A stretch of DNA of 64,000 nucleotides, from positions 161,028 through 225,027 of the forward strand of contig VZTG01005250.1 of the NCBI GenBank assembly GCA_013397845.1. The letters run 5' to 3'. The stretch comes from Melanocharis versteri (lineage: Eukaryota > Chordata > Aves > Passeriformes > Melanocharitidae). This document shows, piece by piece, positions 52,685 to 64,000 of the stretch (the stretch's first letter is position 1; each line of letters begins with the position of its first letter). The position numbers and the translations under genes are program-made. The notes below the pieces were generated by a model that ran no database searches, had not been told where the DNA came from, and saw nothing but the letters and a program-made list of their open reading frames with translations.

Positions 52685-54305
52685 ACAAATATAAATAAGT
52701 AGTATACATGAATAATTAATAGGCAAAATGTAATGTTTCATTTCAACTTAAAGCTAATTAAATGTCTTGCAGTCAGTGTTCCTAAAATGGCATAACACTG
52801 GAGGAAAAATTATATTAATCATTCAGCAGTTACTTCTTTTATAAACTAATTAATTTGTTTTCTGTCTTTGTGCAATTGGTAAAGGCATCTAGAAACTACA
52901 GTCTTAACTAAAAACATTCTTAAATCTTAAAGCTTAAAGCTTAAATCTTGCAAGATAGTTCATAGAAAGAGAATTTCTGTACTCATTTTAATTAAAAAAA
53001 AAACCCTTTTATCTAGACAAAGGTAAAGTAATTTATCCACCCAAAATAAGAGATCAATCAAAATCTTGTGATACCAGCTGAAGAATAAATCTGTGCAAGC
53101 TTGTATGGCTGTGTTGAGCTACCCACAATAACTTTATATGTGGGTGGAGCATGACTGATCAGTTTCTGGAATTTCAAATTTGGTTTAGGATTTAATTTGA
53201 TTTTAGGATTTCAATAAGTGCAGTGCCTAGGCAAGATCACAGGATTTAGCACCCAAGCCCATTGTTCCATGGAAAATCTCTCATTTACTTCACCAGTATA
53301 TGCCTGTATCCATTAATGTTTCCTATATATCGTAAGAAGAATAGTTGATTACACTGGCAGAGAAACACTGGGCTCTGATCCTGAGTGATCTTACATGGTG
53401 TAGGTTTCTGATGCCTGAACACAGTCCATTAATCAAATGAGTGTTAGAAAAGATGATTATTCATGTGAAATTGAGAGAGACTTTATATACAAAGACAGTA
53501 AACAGTCCCCATGCTTTCAGCAAGGTGAGTTGAGTTTATGTGGAAAAACTAAATAGCAGATAAAGATCCCTCTCTTAAAAAAATCATATTCAATTTTATT
53601 TTATTCATATTATTGTGATAAACACAATCATTTAAGAAGCAACTTGGAAACTTTCATATTGTATATATGCTATATTTAAAAACAATATCAACCATTTTGT
53701 GAATTTCATTAAAGGACCATTGTTAACATGGTATACTCTCAATGCAGGGTATGAAAGTTGACTTTCAGCAGTTTATAGTGACACTGCTGACCCTAGAAGC
53801 ATAGGTTTGGGTTGAAACGGACCACAAATATCATCTAATTCCAATCTCTCCACCACAGACAGGGACACCTTTCACTGGACCAGGTTGTTCAAACACCCAT
53901 CAAACCAGCCTTGAACACTTCCAGGCAGGGCTTTCTCCGAGCAACCTCTTCCAGCATCTCACCACTCTCACAGCAAAAAATTTCTTCCTTATAGCTAATC
54001 TAAACATGCCCTCTTTCAACTTGTCCTCTGTTCTATCACTACATGCCCTTATAAAAATCTCTCTCCAGCTCTCTTTTAAGGTCCCCTTTAGGTACTGGAA
54101 AGCTGCTATAAGGTTCCTTGAAGAGCTCTTTTTTTCTCCAGGCTGAACAGCCCCTACTCACTCAACCTGTCTGCAACAGAAGACGTGCTTCAGCTGTCTC
54201 ATCAGCTTAGTGGCCCTCCTCTGGATCTGCTCCAACAGGTCCATGTGTCTTTCTTGCACTTGGCACTCCAGAGCTGGATGCAGCACTCCAGGTGGGGCCT
54301 CCTGA

Positions 54306-54350
54306 GAGTAGAGTAGAGTAGAGTAGAGTAGGGTAGAGTAGAGTAGAGTA
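54306..54350. repeat. (GAGTA)9 pentanucleotide array inside CR1
   Basis: There are nine GAGTA units, the sixth changed to GGGTA, followed by GAGCA. The array sits exactly where the CR1 family has a single 'gagtaga' within 'cagagtagaggggcagga'. It therefore appears to have grown from CR1's own sequence. Confidence 0.95.
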
Positions 54351-54606
54351 GAGCAGGAGAATCACCTCCCTAGACTTGCTGGCCACTCCTCTTTCGGTGC
54401 AGCCCAGGATATGGTTGGCTTTCTGGGCGTGAATATGCACTTCCAGGTCATGTCAAGCTTGTCATCTACCAACACACCCAAGCCCTTCTTCTCAGAGTCC
54501 TTTTCCTCTATTCTCTTCCAAACCTGTATTTTTGCTTGCGATTGCCCAGACCCATATGCAGGACCCTACACTTGAGTGTGTTCAACTTCACGAGGGCTGC
54601 ACAGGC

Positions 54607-55073
54607 CTACCTCTCAAGCCTGTCAAGGTCTCTCTGGATGGCATCCCTTTCCTCTAGTGCATCGACTGTATCACTCAGGTTGGTGATGTTGGAAAATTTG
54701 CAGAGGGTGCACTTGATACTACTGATGGCGTCACTGACAAAGATCTTAAAAAGTGAGAGTCCCAATAACAACCCCAGAAGAATTCCATCTGTCACTGCCT
54801 TCCACTTTGACCACAATTCTTTGAGTGTGACCATCCAGACAACTCCTTACCCACCAATTGCCCATTTGTCAAATTCATGTCGCTCCAGTTTAGAGACAAG
54901 GATGCGACAGCATCAAATGCTTTGCACAAGTCCAGGTAGATGGTGTCAGTCACTCTTCCCTCATCCACCACTGCTGTTATCCCACCATAGGAATTTGTCA
55001 GGTGAAATTTCCCCTTAGTGAAGCCATTCTGGGTATGACCAGCCACCACCTTGTTTTCCATGTGCCTTAGCAC
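54607..55073 (-). pseudogene. CR1 ORF2 reverse transcriptase remnant (catalytically dead)
   Basis: Two minus-strand open pieces (55073-54792 and 54834-54607) align by eye with CR1 reverse transcriptase. The first contains HMENKVVAGHTQNGFTKGK and DTIYLDLCKAFDAV. The second contains the later palm and the RDLDRLER segment. The segment that should hold the catalytic Asp-Asp (FADD in the family) reads FSNITNL, so the active site is destroyed. The pieces overlap in different frames, showing a frameshift. The 160-codon plus-strand frame at 54536-55018 is the antisense shadow of this region. Confidence 0.9.
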
Positions 55074-56191
55074 ACTTTTCAGAAGGATCTACTCCATGAT
55101 CATGCCAGGCACAGAGGTGAGGCTCGCTGGCCTGTAGTTCCTCAAGTCTTCATTTTCTCCCATTTTAAAAATGGGGGTTATGTTTCATCTTTTCCAGTCA
55201 GTGGGAACTTCACCAGAATGCCGAATGTCTCAAACATGATGGATAGTGGCTCATCCACCTCTTTCAACAATTCCCTCAGGATCTGTGGGTGTATATGTCC
55301 AGGACCCACGGAACTGTGGACCTTCAGGTTCCTTAAATGGTCTCAAACATGATCTTCTCCTACAATGTGCAGTTCTTCATTCTCCCAGTGCCTGTCTTTT
55401 CCTTCTGCAACTCGAGTGGCGCGGTTGGAGCACTAGATTGTGAAGACTGAGGAGAAAAAGTCATTGAGTACCTCAGCCTTCTCCATGACTCTGGTAAACA
55501 GGTCTCCTATTTCTTTTCAGAGTGACCCCCCATTTTCCCTTGTCTTTCTTTTATCACCAACTTACCTATTGAAACTTTTCTTGCTGACTGTAATATCCTC
55601 GGCCAAGTTTGATTCTGCTAGGGCTTACCTGATCCCTGGCTGTTCAATCTCTCTCTGTTTCTCCCAGGTGTAAGGACTTAAAAGATCTCCGTTTTCTGTC
55701 TCAAATCACAGTTGCCTGTCTCAAACACTGTTGCCACTGAAGAACTCCCACCGTGGAAAACTGTGTAAAGAAGCAACTGCTCATCCGCGACCAGTGAAGC
55801 CCTCGACCCTGCTAAATATGCCTCTAAGGACACCTGAAACTTGGGCTGTAAATTAAGCCACTGTGATAAGATAAAAGTGGTACTATTGTCCAAGTGTTAT
55901 CTCAAACCTGTGGGGAGGTAAACAAAGCTGGGAGAGAAGAATGTATCAGTGACCATGGACACAAAGAATCCGCAAAGAAAACCAACTCAACAACTGTGCA
56001 GAAATCATTTCAGGTAAAAGGTGACCATGTGATTAAGTCAGGAGGAGACTGAGGCCCACTGAGGCCCACAGACTCAAGAAACCCACTGACTCAAAAGGAC
56101 TAATTGGCACTAGAAGTGAGGGAATCATTTAACCAGTAGAATAAGAGAAGTGTGTAGACAATAAGCATTAATTCCTTTTTGTGCAAAAATA

Positions 56192-56199
56192 TATAAATA
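56192..56199 (+). promoter_or_regulatory. TATA box of nested LTR
   Basis: TATAAATA within a longer AAATATATAAATAG context, about 200 bases before the LTR's AATAAA. It is the presumed U3 core promoter of the provirus. Confidence 0.65.
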
Positions 56200-56392
56200 G
56201 TGAAAAGTTTTGAATGACCTTAGGACCCCCAGCACCAAGAAGCCCAGGGTGAAAAAGGACAAACAGGACACCACTTGATCCATGGGTGGTGGCTATTTTC
56301 TGCTTAATCTGTCTCTCTCTCTCTCTCTCTCCTCTCCCCTCCCTCCACCTTTTCTATTTCTTTCTATCTCTCTACTTCACATTTTACTGTTA

Positions 56393-56398
56393 AATAAA
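56393..56398 (+). terminator. Polyadenylation signal of nested LTR
   Basis: A canonical AATAAA lies within TAAATAAAACCC, downstream of the TATA box and before the U5-like segment. It is the presumed 3' processing signal of the provirus. Confidence 0.65.
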
Positions 56399-56480
56399 AC
56401 CCATACTATTGACTTTGGTATATGGTCTTATCTGCAACTTAATTCGGGTAGAGGCGTCTCTCAGCAGTCATATTTTAACA

Positions 56481-57395
56481 GCAGGCTACCTATCCCTCCT
56501 TCTGTTCTCTGTAGGCTTCCTCTTTGTTTGGGTTTTCCCAGGAGCTCCTTGTTCATACATGCAGGCCTCCTGATGTTCTTGCCTGACTTCCTCTTCGTCA
56601 GGATGCACCATTTCTGAGGTTGGAGGAGGTGACTCTTGAATATCAACAGACTTTCTTGAGCCTCTCTTCCCTCCAGGGCTTTATTCCATGGTACTCTACC
56701 AAGGAGACTCCTGGAGAGGACAAAGTCTGCTTTTCAGAAGTCCAGGGCAGTGAGTTTGCTGTGTGACCTTATCGCTGCTTTAAGACTCTTGGACACCACC
56801 ATTTTGTTGCCGCTTCAGCCAAGGCTGCCCTTAAGCTTCACATACCCATAAGTCCCTCCTGGTTGCTGAGAATGAGCTCCAGCATAGCACGTCTCCTCAT
56901 AGGCTTCTCTATCAGTTGGAAGGAAGTTGTCATCCATGCATTCCAGAAACCGGCTGCATCACTTGTGTCCTGCTGTGTTCTTCCTTCAACAGATATTGGT
57001 GTGGTTGAAATCTCATGTGAAGTCAGGGCCTATGAACATGAGGCTGCTCCTACCTCTCTACAGAGGGCCACATACACTCAGTGCTACTGATTGGGCAGCC
57101 TACAGAAGACACCCACCATAATGTCACATGTCCCCGCCCTCCCTTTAATTCTGACCCATTAGCTCTGGTTCAGCTCCTCATCCATCCTCAGGCAGAACTC
57201 CATGGACTCCATCTGGTCATTGACATAGAGAGCGACAACTCCTCCTCATCTTCTGCGCCTGACCTTCCTAGAGTCTGTATCCTTCTGTTTCAACATTCCA
57301 GCCATAGAAGGTATCCCACTGTGTCTCAGTGATGCCAGTAAGATTGTAGCCCTGCGGGTGTGCATGTCTCTAACTCCACTTGTTTAGCTCCAGCC
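56481..57395 (-). mobile_element. CR1 LINE, endonuclease portion (5' part of split element)
   Basis: This is the 5' continuation of the CR1 at 53794-55668. The minus strand reads TGITETQWDTFYGW near 57340, VALYVNDQ, and DFNHTNIC, all landmarks of the CR1 apurinic-like endonuclease that nicks target DNA. Toward the LTR it reads TKRKSGKNIRRPACMNKELL near 56590-56530, the linker between endonuclease and reverse transcriptase. In-frame stops and frameshifts are frequent. Similarity ends near 57395 in the KQVELE segment at the start of the endonuclease, so ORF1 and the 5' end are absent. Confidence 0.92.
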
Positions 57396-59706
57396 AGTCA
57401 ATTTTGTTGTTCTTTGGTTTATATACATTTTCTATAAATTCCTTTTGTTGGATAAAGCAATTGCAATGTACTTTCCGACAGCATTTGTTTTGCTTACAAG
57501 CACACAGCATTAAGAGTGGGAGTAGTAACTCACCCAAATCCCTAAGAAGGAGTCATGATGCTCACAGTCTGGAGTTTCTGGCCAGATGGCCATAAAACTA
57601 ACTGATTTTGCACACCTGTATTTCAGTTTATTAACTGAGCCCTGATCATAACAATATCAAACACAAATTGCTCCCCAAACAGCAGAACTAATGAAGCTTT
57701 GTTTTCTACAGATGTTCTTAAGTATCAAAGACACAGTGCAATGTCATTGTTATAAGACCAGTCTTCCCACCCTTTGTGGAAAACACACTTTCCTGTGGTC
57801 CCCATACATGCCTTAGTAACCACTGGTCACTTCCACATATCCAGCAATTTCAGTGCTGTCTGCCAGCTGTTTTCCTACTCTCTGTCTTTCTTTGAATGGC
57901 TTGTCAAGTAAGTGCCATGTTGTTGATGTAAAGCTACTTTCCAATTACCTGGCCTGGTAAATATATCCTGGCTGCCTACGTACTGGCAGTCAAATGAATG
58001 AGGATTACAAATGACCTCACAATTTAGCTATTCCTACGTAGAAGCATTAAAATGATGTCTCTTTTTGGTGCCATTTTTCATTCAGCTTGTAGAGGGGGAT
58101 AATATTTTTTAGACTTTTACCCCTTTTTTTCTTCGACTGTGGTTAGGTACTGGGTTCAAACATAGTGGGATAAACCTAGTAGACAAACATGTATTCTTTA
58201 TGAATTTGTAAGTTACTTTTCCTTAATGACATGGATGGCAAATCCAGTGCTTAGTATTTTTAAATCCCTTGAACTTTATATTCTCCATTCAAAATTTGTT
58301 ATACTGATCTCTCACTAAAAAATGCCTTCTTTTTATAATATTTTTTATTTCTTTGACTCACACTTAGAAATTATAGCATATTCAATTTCAAAGCCAAAGC
58401 AATTTCATTTTATTTTTAGAGAAAGTCTAGGAGTTATTGACTCAAACCTCTTCATTCTGTCAGGTTTCTTTGGTTTTGCTTTGATTTTGTCGGGTTTTTT
58501 TTGTTTTTTTTTTTTTAATTCAGTAACACATTACTGATTTCCTTCAGTGTTTCACACATAAAATCTGCTCTACTATGGAGGGCCAGTATATAATTTATGT
58601 TCTGTTTCTATTATACTATCTAGGTCTATGTGACTTTCTGTACCAGGAAGGTAATTTTTCATTTATTAAAAGGGACTGCTGTAGCAAAATCTATCAAAAT
58701 CTAGAAAAAAACCCCCAGTATATATAATTTGTGAATAATTGGTGTATATGAATATTTTTTTTATACTGAAAATTTATTTCTGAAATAGGCATCAATACAT
58801 CTTAAAATCTTTAAAAACTTCATAGATATACATAGTCACCCCCCTCATTTTTAACTCCTACATGTAGCAGATTTACAGTATCATTCAAAAGTAGTCAGAT
58901 TTGAGCTATTTTGAATGAAAAGAGACACATGATGACTCAAGAAATCCTAATTGCTGCTTCCTACTCTTTGTTAAAAGTCATTTTTTTCTGCTGCTCTGAA
59001 CTGAGGAAAAATGATGGTGAGTAAAAGACTGCTCCTCACAAGATTATCTCATGAGCCCATAGATTCATAGAGATCAAAACAGTATCCTGATCCATACACA
59101 GATAGCTACAGAACAAAATGGCCCATATCTATACAATTAAATTCTCTTTTTCTTTAAACAGAGTGGTTGCAAACGTTGTTAATGATTTTTTTTTTTTTTT
59201 GAGGCTTTTATTTGTAAGAGTAACATCTCTCAGAAGGTGTAATACTGGGCATCATCTTTATATTGCACCTCACCTTCTTTCTTAAATCATCATTTCACTC
59301 TCTTAAGAGGATAAAAAATATAATTAAAGCAAATATCCTTCACTCCAAAGATTTTCGTTAGAAGAGATTGGCAGAGGTGATATTGGCTCATCCAAAGGTC
59401 AGTAATAATTTCCCAGAGCTACTGCCATTTTAATTTCATAAGTATTGCCACTTTCATTTTACACGATTTTGTCAGAGACCCCAATGATTTCTTCTTCCAA
59501 CAAGTTTTCCAGTGTTGGGATCCTTCAGTCATTATATATTTCAAGATTGTTCTATTTTAATCCACTGGAGAAGTGTTGTAATGCATATCCAGATGTATAA
59601 TGGATATGTAACGCATATCCTGCAACAATCAGTTTGCATTTTTTTTGCATTCTTTGAAAGAATAGTTCGTTTCTGTTTTGACAGTTACTTTTAAAGAAAC
59701 ATACAC
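57396..59706. other. AT-rich non-coding DNA
   Basis: No exon or retroelement is recognised. T-rich runs occur at 58495-58516 and 59186-59200. Confidence 0.6.
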
Positions 59707-60018
59707 TCACAGAGTAGTTTGGGTTGGAAGTGTCATTTAAAAGTCATCTAGTCCAACCCGCATGCAGTGAGCAGGGACATCTTCGACCAGATGAGGTTGC
59801 TCAAAGCCCTGTCCAACCTGACCTTGAGTGTTTCCATGGACAGGGCATCTACCACCTCTCGGGGACACCTGTTCCTGTGTTTCACCACCCTCATTGTACA
59901 AAAAATTTCTTACTTATATCTCATCTAAATCTGCCCTTCTCTAGTTTAAAACCAAACGCCCTCATTCTTTTGTAGCAGGCCCTACTAAAAAAGCCTGTCC
60001 TCAACTATCTGTAGCCTG
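59707..60018 (-). mobile_element. CR1 LINE fragment, 3' end portion
   Basis: This minus-strand CR1 has its tail at the left (TCACAGAGTAGTTTGGGTTG near 59707). It is followed by 'gtcatctagtccaaccc', 'gtccaacctgaccttgag', 'ggacagggcatctaccacc' and 'atctgcccttctctagttt'. It is 5'-truncated near 60018 after 'gcctgtcctcaactatctg'. It covers the 3' untranslated region only. The 83-codon plus-strand frame across it is fortuitous. Confidence 0.93.
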
Positions 60019-60580
60019 TGCTGACTCCCCAAACACACTCAGGAATTTTTCGCAAGGATGCAAATCAGAATGGACCACAGTCATGCCATGGACTTGCCAT
60101 GCCATTTTGATAACTTCAAAACATAGAAACAACATATTTCCTTTACTGGGAATAGTACCTGCGATTGTTTAATTTCCTAGTATAGACACACCAATGTCCA
60201 ATCAGACTTTTCAGCTGCTGATCTCACCAAGCAACTGTACATACATTTTTAAAAGAACATATTTTCCACCATGTGCTCTACTTCCCTTCACACAGCTTAA
60301 TATTTTCTTTAATCTGAAGAGAACTTTGGTCAGTTACCCTTCATTAATAACTCAGTATAAATTAACCTAGCTAGAAGAGTATAAAATAGATTTCTCAAAA
60401 ACCATGCTGAAGATATTTTGATCCTTTTTTCCCTATCTGGAGAGTTTTAGTGCTCTCAGAAATAAGTGGCCTAGGCACATTTCTAAATTGAGGATAGGAA
60501 TTCATAGATCAGAATGGGTATATAAATTTTACATTTCGTTGTTGCTCTGATCTACTATTTTCAGTAAGGTTTTCACCAGA

Positions 60581-60600
60581 AAACCCCATGAATGGGGTTT
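60581..60600. repeat. Short palindrome with 9-bp arms
   Basis: AAACCCCAT (60581-60589) and ATGGGGTTT (60592-60600) are exact complements separated by two bases. It could extrude as a tiny cruciform or form an RNA hairpin, though with a very tight loop. No role is apparent. Confidence 0.8.
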
Positions 60601-63600
60601 GGAAAAAAGGTTTGTAAACCATCTGCAGTATCAGGCTGTTTTAACACAGCATTTTCAGGCTAGTTTCTTGAAGAAATGAGATGCATGCAGCCAAATTGCC
60701 TCTCCATCTATATATTTGTAAATACATCCTAATAACTTTAGAATCTGTTGGTCATTTAAGTTAAATCCACCTGAGAATAGAGTCGTCAAGGTTATTCTAT
60801 TACTATTAATCCAGTAAAAATTGCTGAATGAGTAGACATACATTAGTAAAGAAAAAGCAAATGTAAATCTGGCCTGTATTTCCTCCAGAATGAAATAAAC
60901 AGCTACCTAATCAATAAACTTGAAGCTTTGAATCCAACTTTTTCTCTGTTAAATGAGAAATGGAAAGGAATCTTGTGCAAGGGAGAAATTAAACAGCTTT
61001 AAGGATATGACAGAGAAGAGGAGAAATGGAGAAATTATTAGAAAATACAGAACACAACCAAATAAAAATTTGAATTTAATTATCTCTGCTTTCCTTGCAA
61101 CAACTCCCTTTACTTAGCCATGTCATTATAATAGCACCAGTAGATCAGAAAATATTAACAGCAAGAGAAAAGTGCTAATACAAAGTTCATTGTTTAAGTG
61201 CCTTTAAATATAAGGGTGAGAAAGTTTTCAAGTAGCTGACATGGCAAGGGCTGCTGACAGGCAGTCTAGGTGCCAAAGACAGCACAGAGGGATTTGTATG
61301 AGGCAGATTTTTAAATGAAAACAGGCGGTCCATCACTGAAGCATAATATCTGGAGAGTGGCATCTATGAGAAATAGTTGTTTTTCCTGATTTCCAGGAGG
61401 TCCAAACTCAGCAAAAAACCATGGGACTTGCTGCCTCATCCAGAGAAAAAATACAGAAATTAAGATACTTGGACTCCTTTTCAACTGAAAGGAGGCACCT
61501 TCAGGATGCCACTGCATTCAATCTCCAATTTGAGGATGAAAAAATGCAGCCTGACACAGCAACCTTGAAAGATTGCTGACCCTCTGTTGTAGCTTTTATT
61601 TTGGATGCAATCTAAATTAAAAGTTGCTTTTTCTCTTTTCTGAGTGATTCTAACTTTTCAGAAAGAACCATTCATTTCTTAATTTGCTGTAAGAGAATAG
61701 AAAGTCTGGAGGGAAAAAGATAAGCTTATGAAATGGTTTTTTGTTTTTGGGGTTTTTTTATTAGGTTTTAGTTTGGGGTTTTGTTTTTTTTTCAGGCCAC
61801 CATTCTAATAAAAACTATTGAAATTGAATCTAAACCAGCCCTAGACTTTGACTCATCCTGAAACCTAATCTACTATTTGATGCCATTAATTTTGCATTGT
61901 TATACTCAAGAGACTTAAATAACTGCCTGGCACCTTAGCTTTGAAATCTCGTGGTAAGTCAAGTGAATAATAATTTTAAATATACTACCCTTGCATACAT
62001 GAGAGCTACAGCAGATAGTTAAATGGATAGATAGACAGAGAGAGGGAGCATTAGCTACCACCAAAATAGCTGGTGAAGAAGGGAAGCTGTGAAAGACTAT
62101 GCCTTTCCTCAACAAATAAGCTTTATAGAATGAATACACATTGCTTCTACTTTCCCTGCCTTTCATGCCTAAGAATAGAAACTATTAGCAGAGATTATAG
62201 CAGTGGACATGTGCCAAAGTAATCGTAATTTTTATTTTTAGAGGTGTAGATAAAATAAAAAATACTGTATTTATGTGGAAGATGCTCTCTTTGCAAGGAG
62301 GCATGTAAGTAATACATAAACATGTATCAACATACATATATATAGTAAATGTAGGCAGAATTTCCTTCCTCTGATCTGCATTGCAGATATCCTATCTACA
62401 TTGGGAAATTGTGCTGCATATTCTGTAGTCATTTTTCATACAGAGTAGCCTGCCAAAATTTGCATTAGACTTCCACAATTTATATGATGAGAGTATTTTT
62501 TCCTAGATATCAAGAGTGACAGTTTCTTGCCTGTATAGGAACACTGGGATTTTTATGCAGCTTATTTATTTATACATGCATTTATTCTTTCTTAATTGTA
62601 ACATTCATAAGATATGGGGTCTCATTAGTTAAAACTCTCAGGATTTGATCATCAAAACAAACCTCATTCATTTTGATTCATTAAAAATGAAAAAAAAAAG
62701 TAATTTTTGCTATGTACCTCAATGATGATTTACTCTATATCTGAAAGAGTTTGTGGAATCATGACCTTAGATTCTAATGCATCTTTTACCCCATAACCAT
62801 TTCTCGAAGCTAAAAGAAAGATTACAGATGTGAGATCTTTGTTTCCTTGTGATGTTGCTAATAGGGCATTATATTTTCATACAGAATTTAATTACATTAC
62901 TGAGGATTAATAATCTTCTTTATCTACACAGCAACACTTTAAATATCTAAATGAAAGATTACACATTAGCATGTTCATTAACAAACAAGGATATATTAAT
63001 GTCAATTGATTCCAGAGAAAGGTTATTGATTATTTGAACATGAAGTGTTTTGGTGAAATATTGATGGAACTCTCATGTATAGAAAAAACTAATGATGTCT
63101 TTGACTTTGTACCAATTAAGAAAAATCTTAGTGCAGGCAGAAGATTTGACACTTTTAATATTTTGATGTCTTCAAGAATCCCCAGGCAAATAATCCTTTT
63201 TCCTTCAAGGCAAACTGCAACACAATCTAGTGCAATAAGAAATTAAGGTCTCCATTTTAAGAGAACTTTAGGATATTGGTTTGAATTCTTATTGTCTTAG
63301 AGTCACTTTGGAATATCTAGAAAGCCACAGCTTATAGTATAGAATGAATGCAGAAGGGTCTGTATTCCACATCTCATAAGAAACTTATTTTTTATTTGTT
63401 TTGTTTTCAGTTCTTAAAAGAAAACATATTATGAGAATCAATTATATGAACTACTCTTCTGGCATGGATATCAGTCATATACGTGTGCATCAATAAACAT
63501 ATTGCCATTGCATCAACCATTGCCTGCCTGAAAATTGAAAAGAGATATTTTGCTCTACAGAAATATTTTGAATTATGTTATGGTTTGGTTTGTTGTTGGC

Positions 63601-63793
63601 TTTTTTTCAATATAAATTTCTTAACTGTGTACTGTGCCGTTTCCTTGTATTTTGATTTAACATTATGACATGATTCTGTCAACTTCTGTTGCCCCTACTT
63701 TGTAGGTTGTTTTCTACAAGAAGCTACTCAACATAAATTTATTGTTGAAATTAGTATTGAAGATTGACATAGCTCTCCTTCACATGATGTTGT

Positions 63794-63810
63794 AAAAAAA
63801 AAAAAAAAAA
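63794..63810. repeat. Poly-A tract (17 A)
   Basis: An uninterrupted A run. The sequence on its left shows no recognisable processed pseudogene. Confidence 0.9.
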
Positions 63811-64000
63811 TGCTGCCTTTAACATACAGTATCACAAGCAGCTTTTTGTGATGAAAAAAGACAACAGGGAATATAGTGAAAATAAAATTTTTCTCCATAA
63901 CAAGGAAATATTGTTCCAAAGCGGTAAAACAATACAAAAAGTTTCTTCCATAGACTGCTGCTTAAGTCATGGAGCACACCTAATTGGGAGTACATATACA

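Larger units (their letters stand above)
43822..53793. other. AT-rich non-coding DNA, about 10 kb
   Basis: This is the longest stretch without a recognised retroelement. It contains a TTTG-rich tract at 44465-44510 and an A20 tract at 45552-45571. Short frames of 60-88 codons occur on both strands without recognisable domains. An acceptor-like site followed by an open frame at 52416-52684 is listed separately. The lack of repeats could reflect constraint or merely age and divergence. Confidence 0.6.
53794..55668 (-). mobile_element. CR1 LINE, 3' and reverse transcriptase portion (split element)
   Basis: This is the 3' two-thirds of a long minus-strand CR1 that continues beyond a nested LTR at 56481. 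The tail is at the left (AGAAGCATAGGTTTGGGTTG near 53794), followed by the 3' untranslated region with a GAGTA expansion at 54306-54350. Then come ORF2 remnants: TDTIYLDLCKAFDAVASL, NGFTKGKFHLTNSY, and DAIQRDLDRLER near the end. The catalytic segment expected as FADDTKL reads KFSNITNL, so both aspartates are lost. Further right the thumb-preceding linker shows VMEKAEVLNDFFSSVFT. Many frameshifts and stops make it a dead copy. Confidence 0.94.
55669..56480 (+). mobile_element. Solo LTR nested in CR1
   Basis: This is an 812-bp LTR in plus orientation beginning TGTAAGGACTTAAAAG and ending ATATTTTAACA, so it has TG...CA ends with a short inverted repeat (TGTaA/TTAACA). A TATA box TATAAATA lies at 56192-56199 and an AATAAA polyadenylation signal at 56393-56398, placing U3, R and U5 in the expected order. 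A CT-rich tract at 56310-56345 lies between them. Flanking CR1 bases are CCAGG (55664-55668) and GCAGG (56481-56485), a 5-bp target duplication with one mismatch. No internal retroviral sequence remains. It splits CR1 ORF2, so it inserted after that CR1 copy. Confidence 0.85.
60019..64000. other. AT-rich non-coding DNA to the window end
   Basis: No gene or interspersed element is recognised. It contains a 20-bp near-perfect palindrome at 60581-60600, a G/T-rich stretch at 61735-61795 and an A17 tract at 63794-63810. Confidence 0.6.

Noticed and set aside
54536..55018. 160-codon plus-strand open frame
   Set aside because: It is the antisense of the CR1 reverse transcriptase remnant.
61735..61795. 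G/T-rich stretch as interstitial telomere repeat
   Set aside because: The units are irregular T-runs and G-runs, not TTAGGG arrays.
1..64000. Bacterial or phage interpretation (operons, CRISPR, defence system)
   Set aside because: There are no dense coding regions, no ribosome-binding-site-led gene runs and no spaced direct-repeat array. CR1 and ERV LTRs show an avian nuclear genome.

Overview
The window reads as avian nuclear DNA, most likely from a macrochromosomal gene desert or a very long intron. Three things support this. It is strongly AT-rich. It carries many fragments of CR1, the dominant LINE of birds. It also has several LTRs that I recognise as the ERVL-type solo LTRs common in bird genomes. 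No open reading frame has the length, family resemblance or splice structure expected of a real host gene. There are no tRNA or rRNA genes and no CRISPR arrays. The order or species cannot be fixed from the sequence alone.

Layout. 1-14.3 kb is mostly unique AT-rich DNA, with one 3' CR1 fragment (2.66-3.15 kb), a GT-rich/GC-richer block (1.33-1.58 kb), a long T tract (6.0 kb) and a (CA)n(TA)n microsatellite (7.26 kb). 14.3-26.8 kb holds a second short CR1, a (TA)n(CA)n, a candidate LTR-derived block (21.7-22.2 kb) and a (GTCA)6. 26.8-43.0 kb is the most repeat-laden central part: an LTR 3' fragment (26.8 kb), an internally deleted CR1 (33.7-35.3 kb), a complete solo LTR with an imperfect 5-bp target duplication (36.3-36.7 kb), a CR1 joined to an LTR fragment (38.06-38.71 kb) and a related LTR fragment in inverted orientation (42.75 kb). 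43-53.8 kb is unique apart from a (TTCC)14 and homopolymers. 53.8-57.4 kb is the largest element: a CR1 carrying endonuclease and reverse transcriptase remnants, split by a nested 812-bp solo LTR and carrying a pentanucleotide expansion. 59.7-60.0 kb is another CR1 3' fragment. The rest is unique AT-rich DNA.

All recognisable coding potential is retroelement remnant: dead CR1 ORF2 with frameshifts, stops and damaged catalytic motifs. All six CR1 copies lie on the minus strand. If the window is intronic, that weakly favours a host gene on the plus strand. The best, still weak, hints of host transcription are a 24-nt microexon-like segment at 20519-20542 and an acceptor followed by an open frame at 52416-52684. 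I found no convincing new biological system. The most informative items are the nested and deleted retroelements, the CR1-seeded microsatellite and a cluster of AP-1/octamer motifs near 31.0-31.4 kb.
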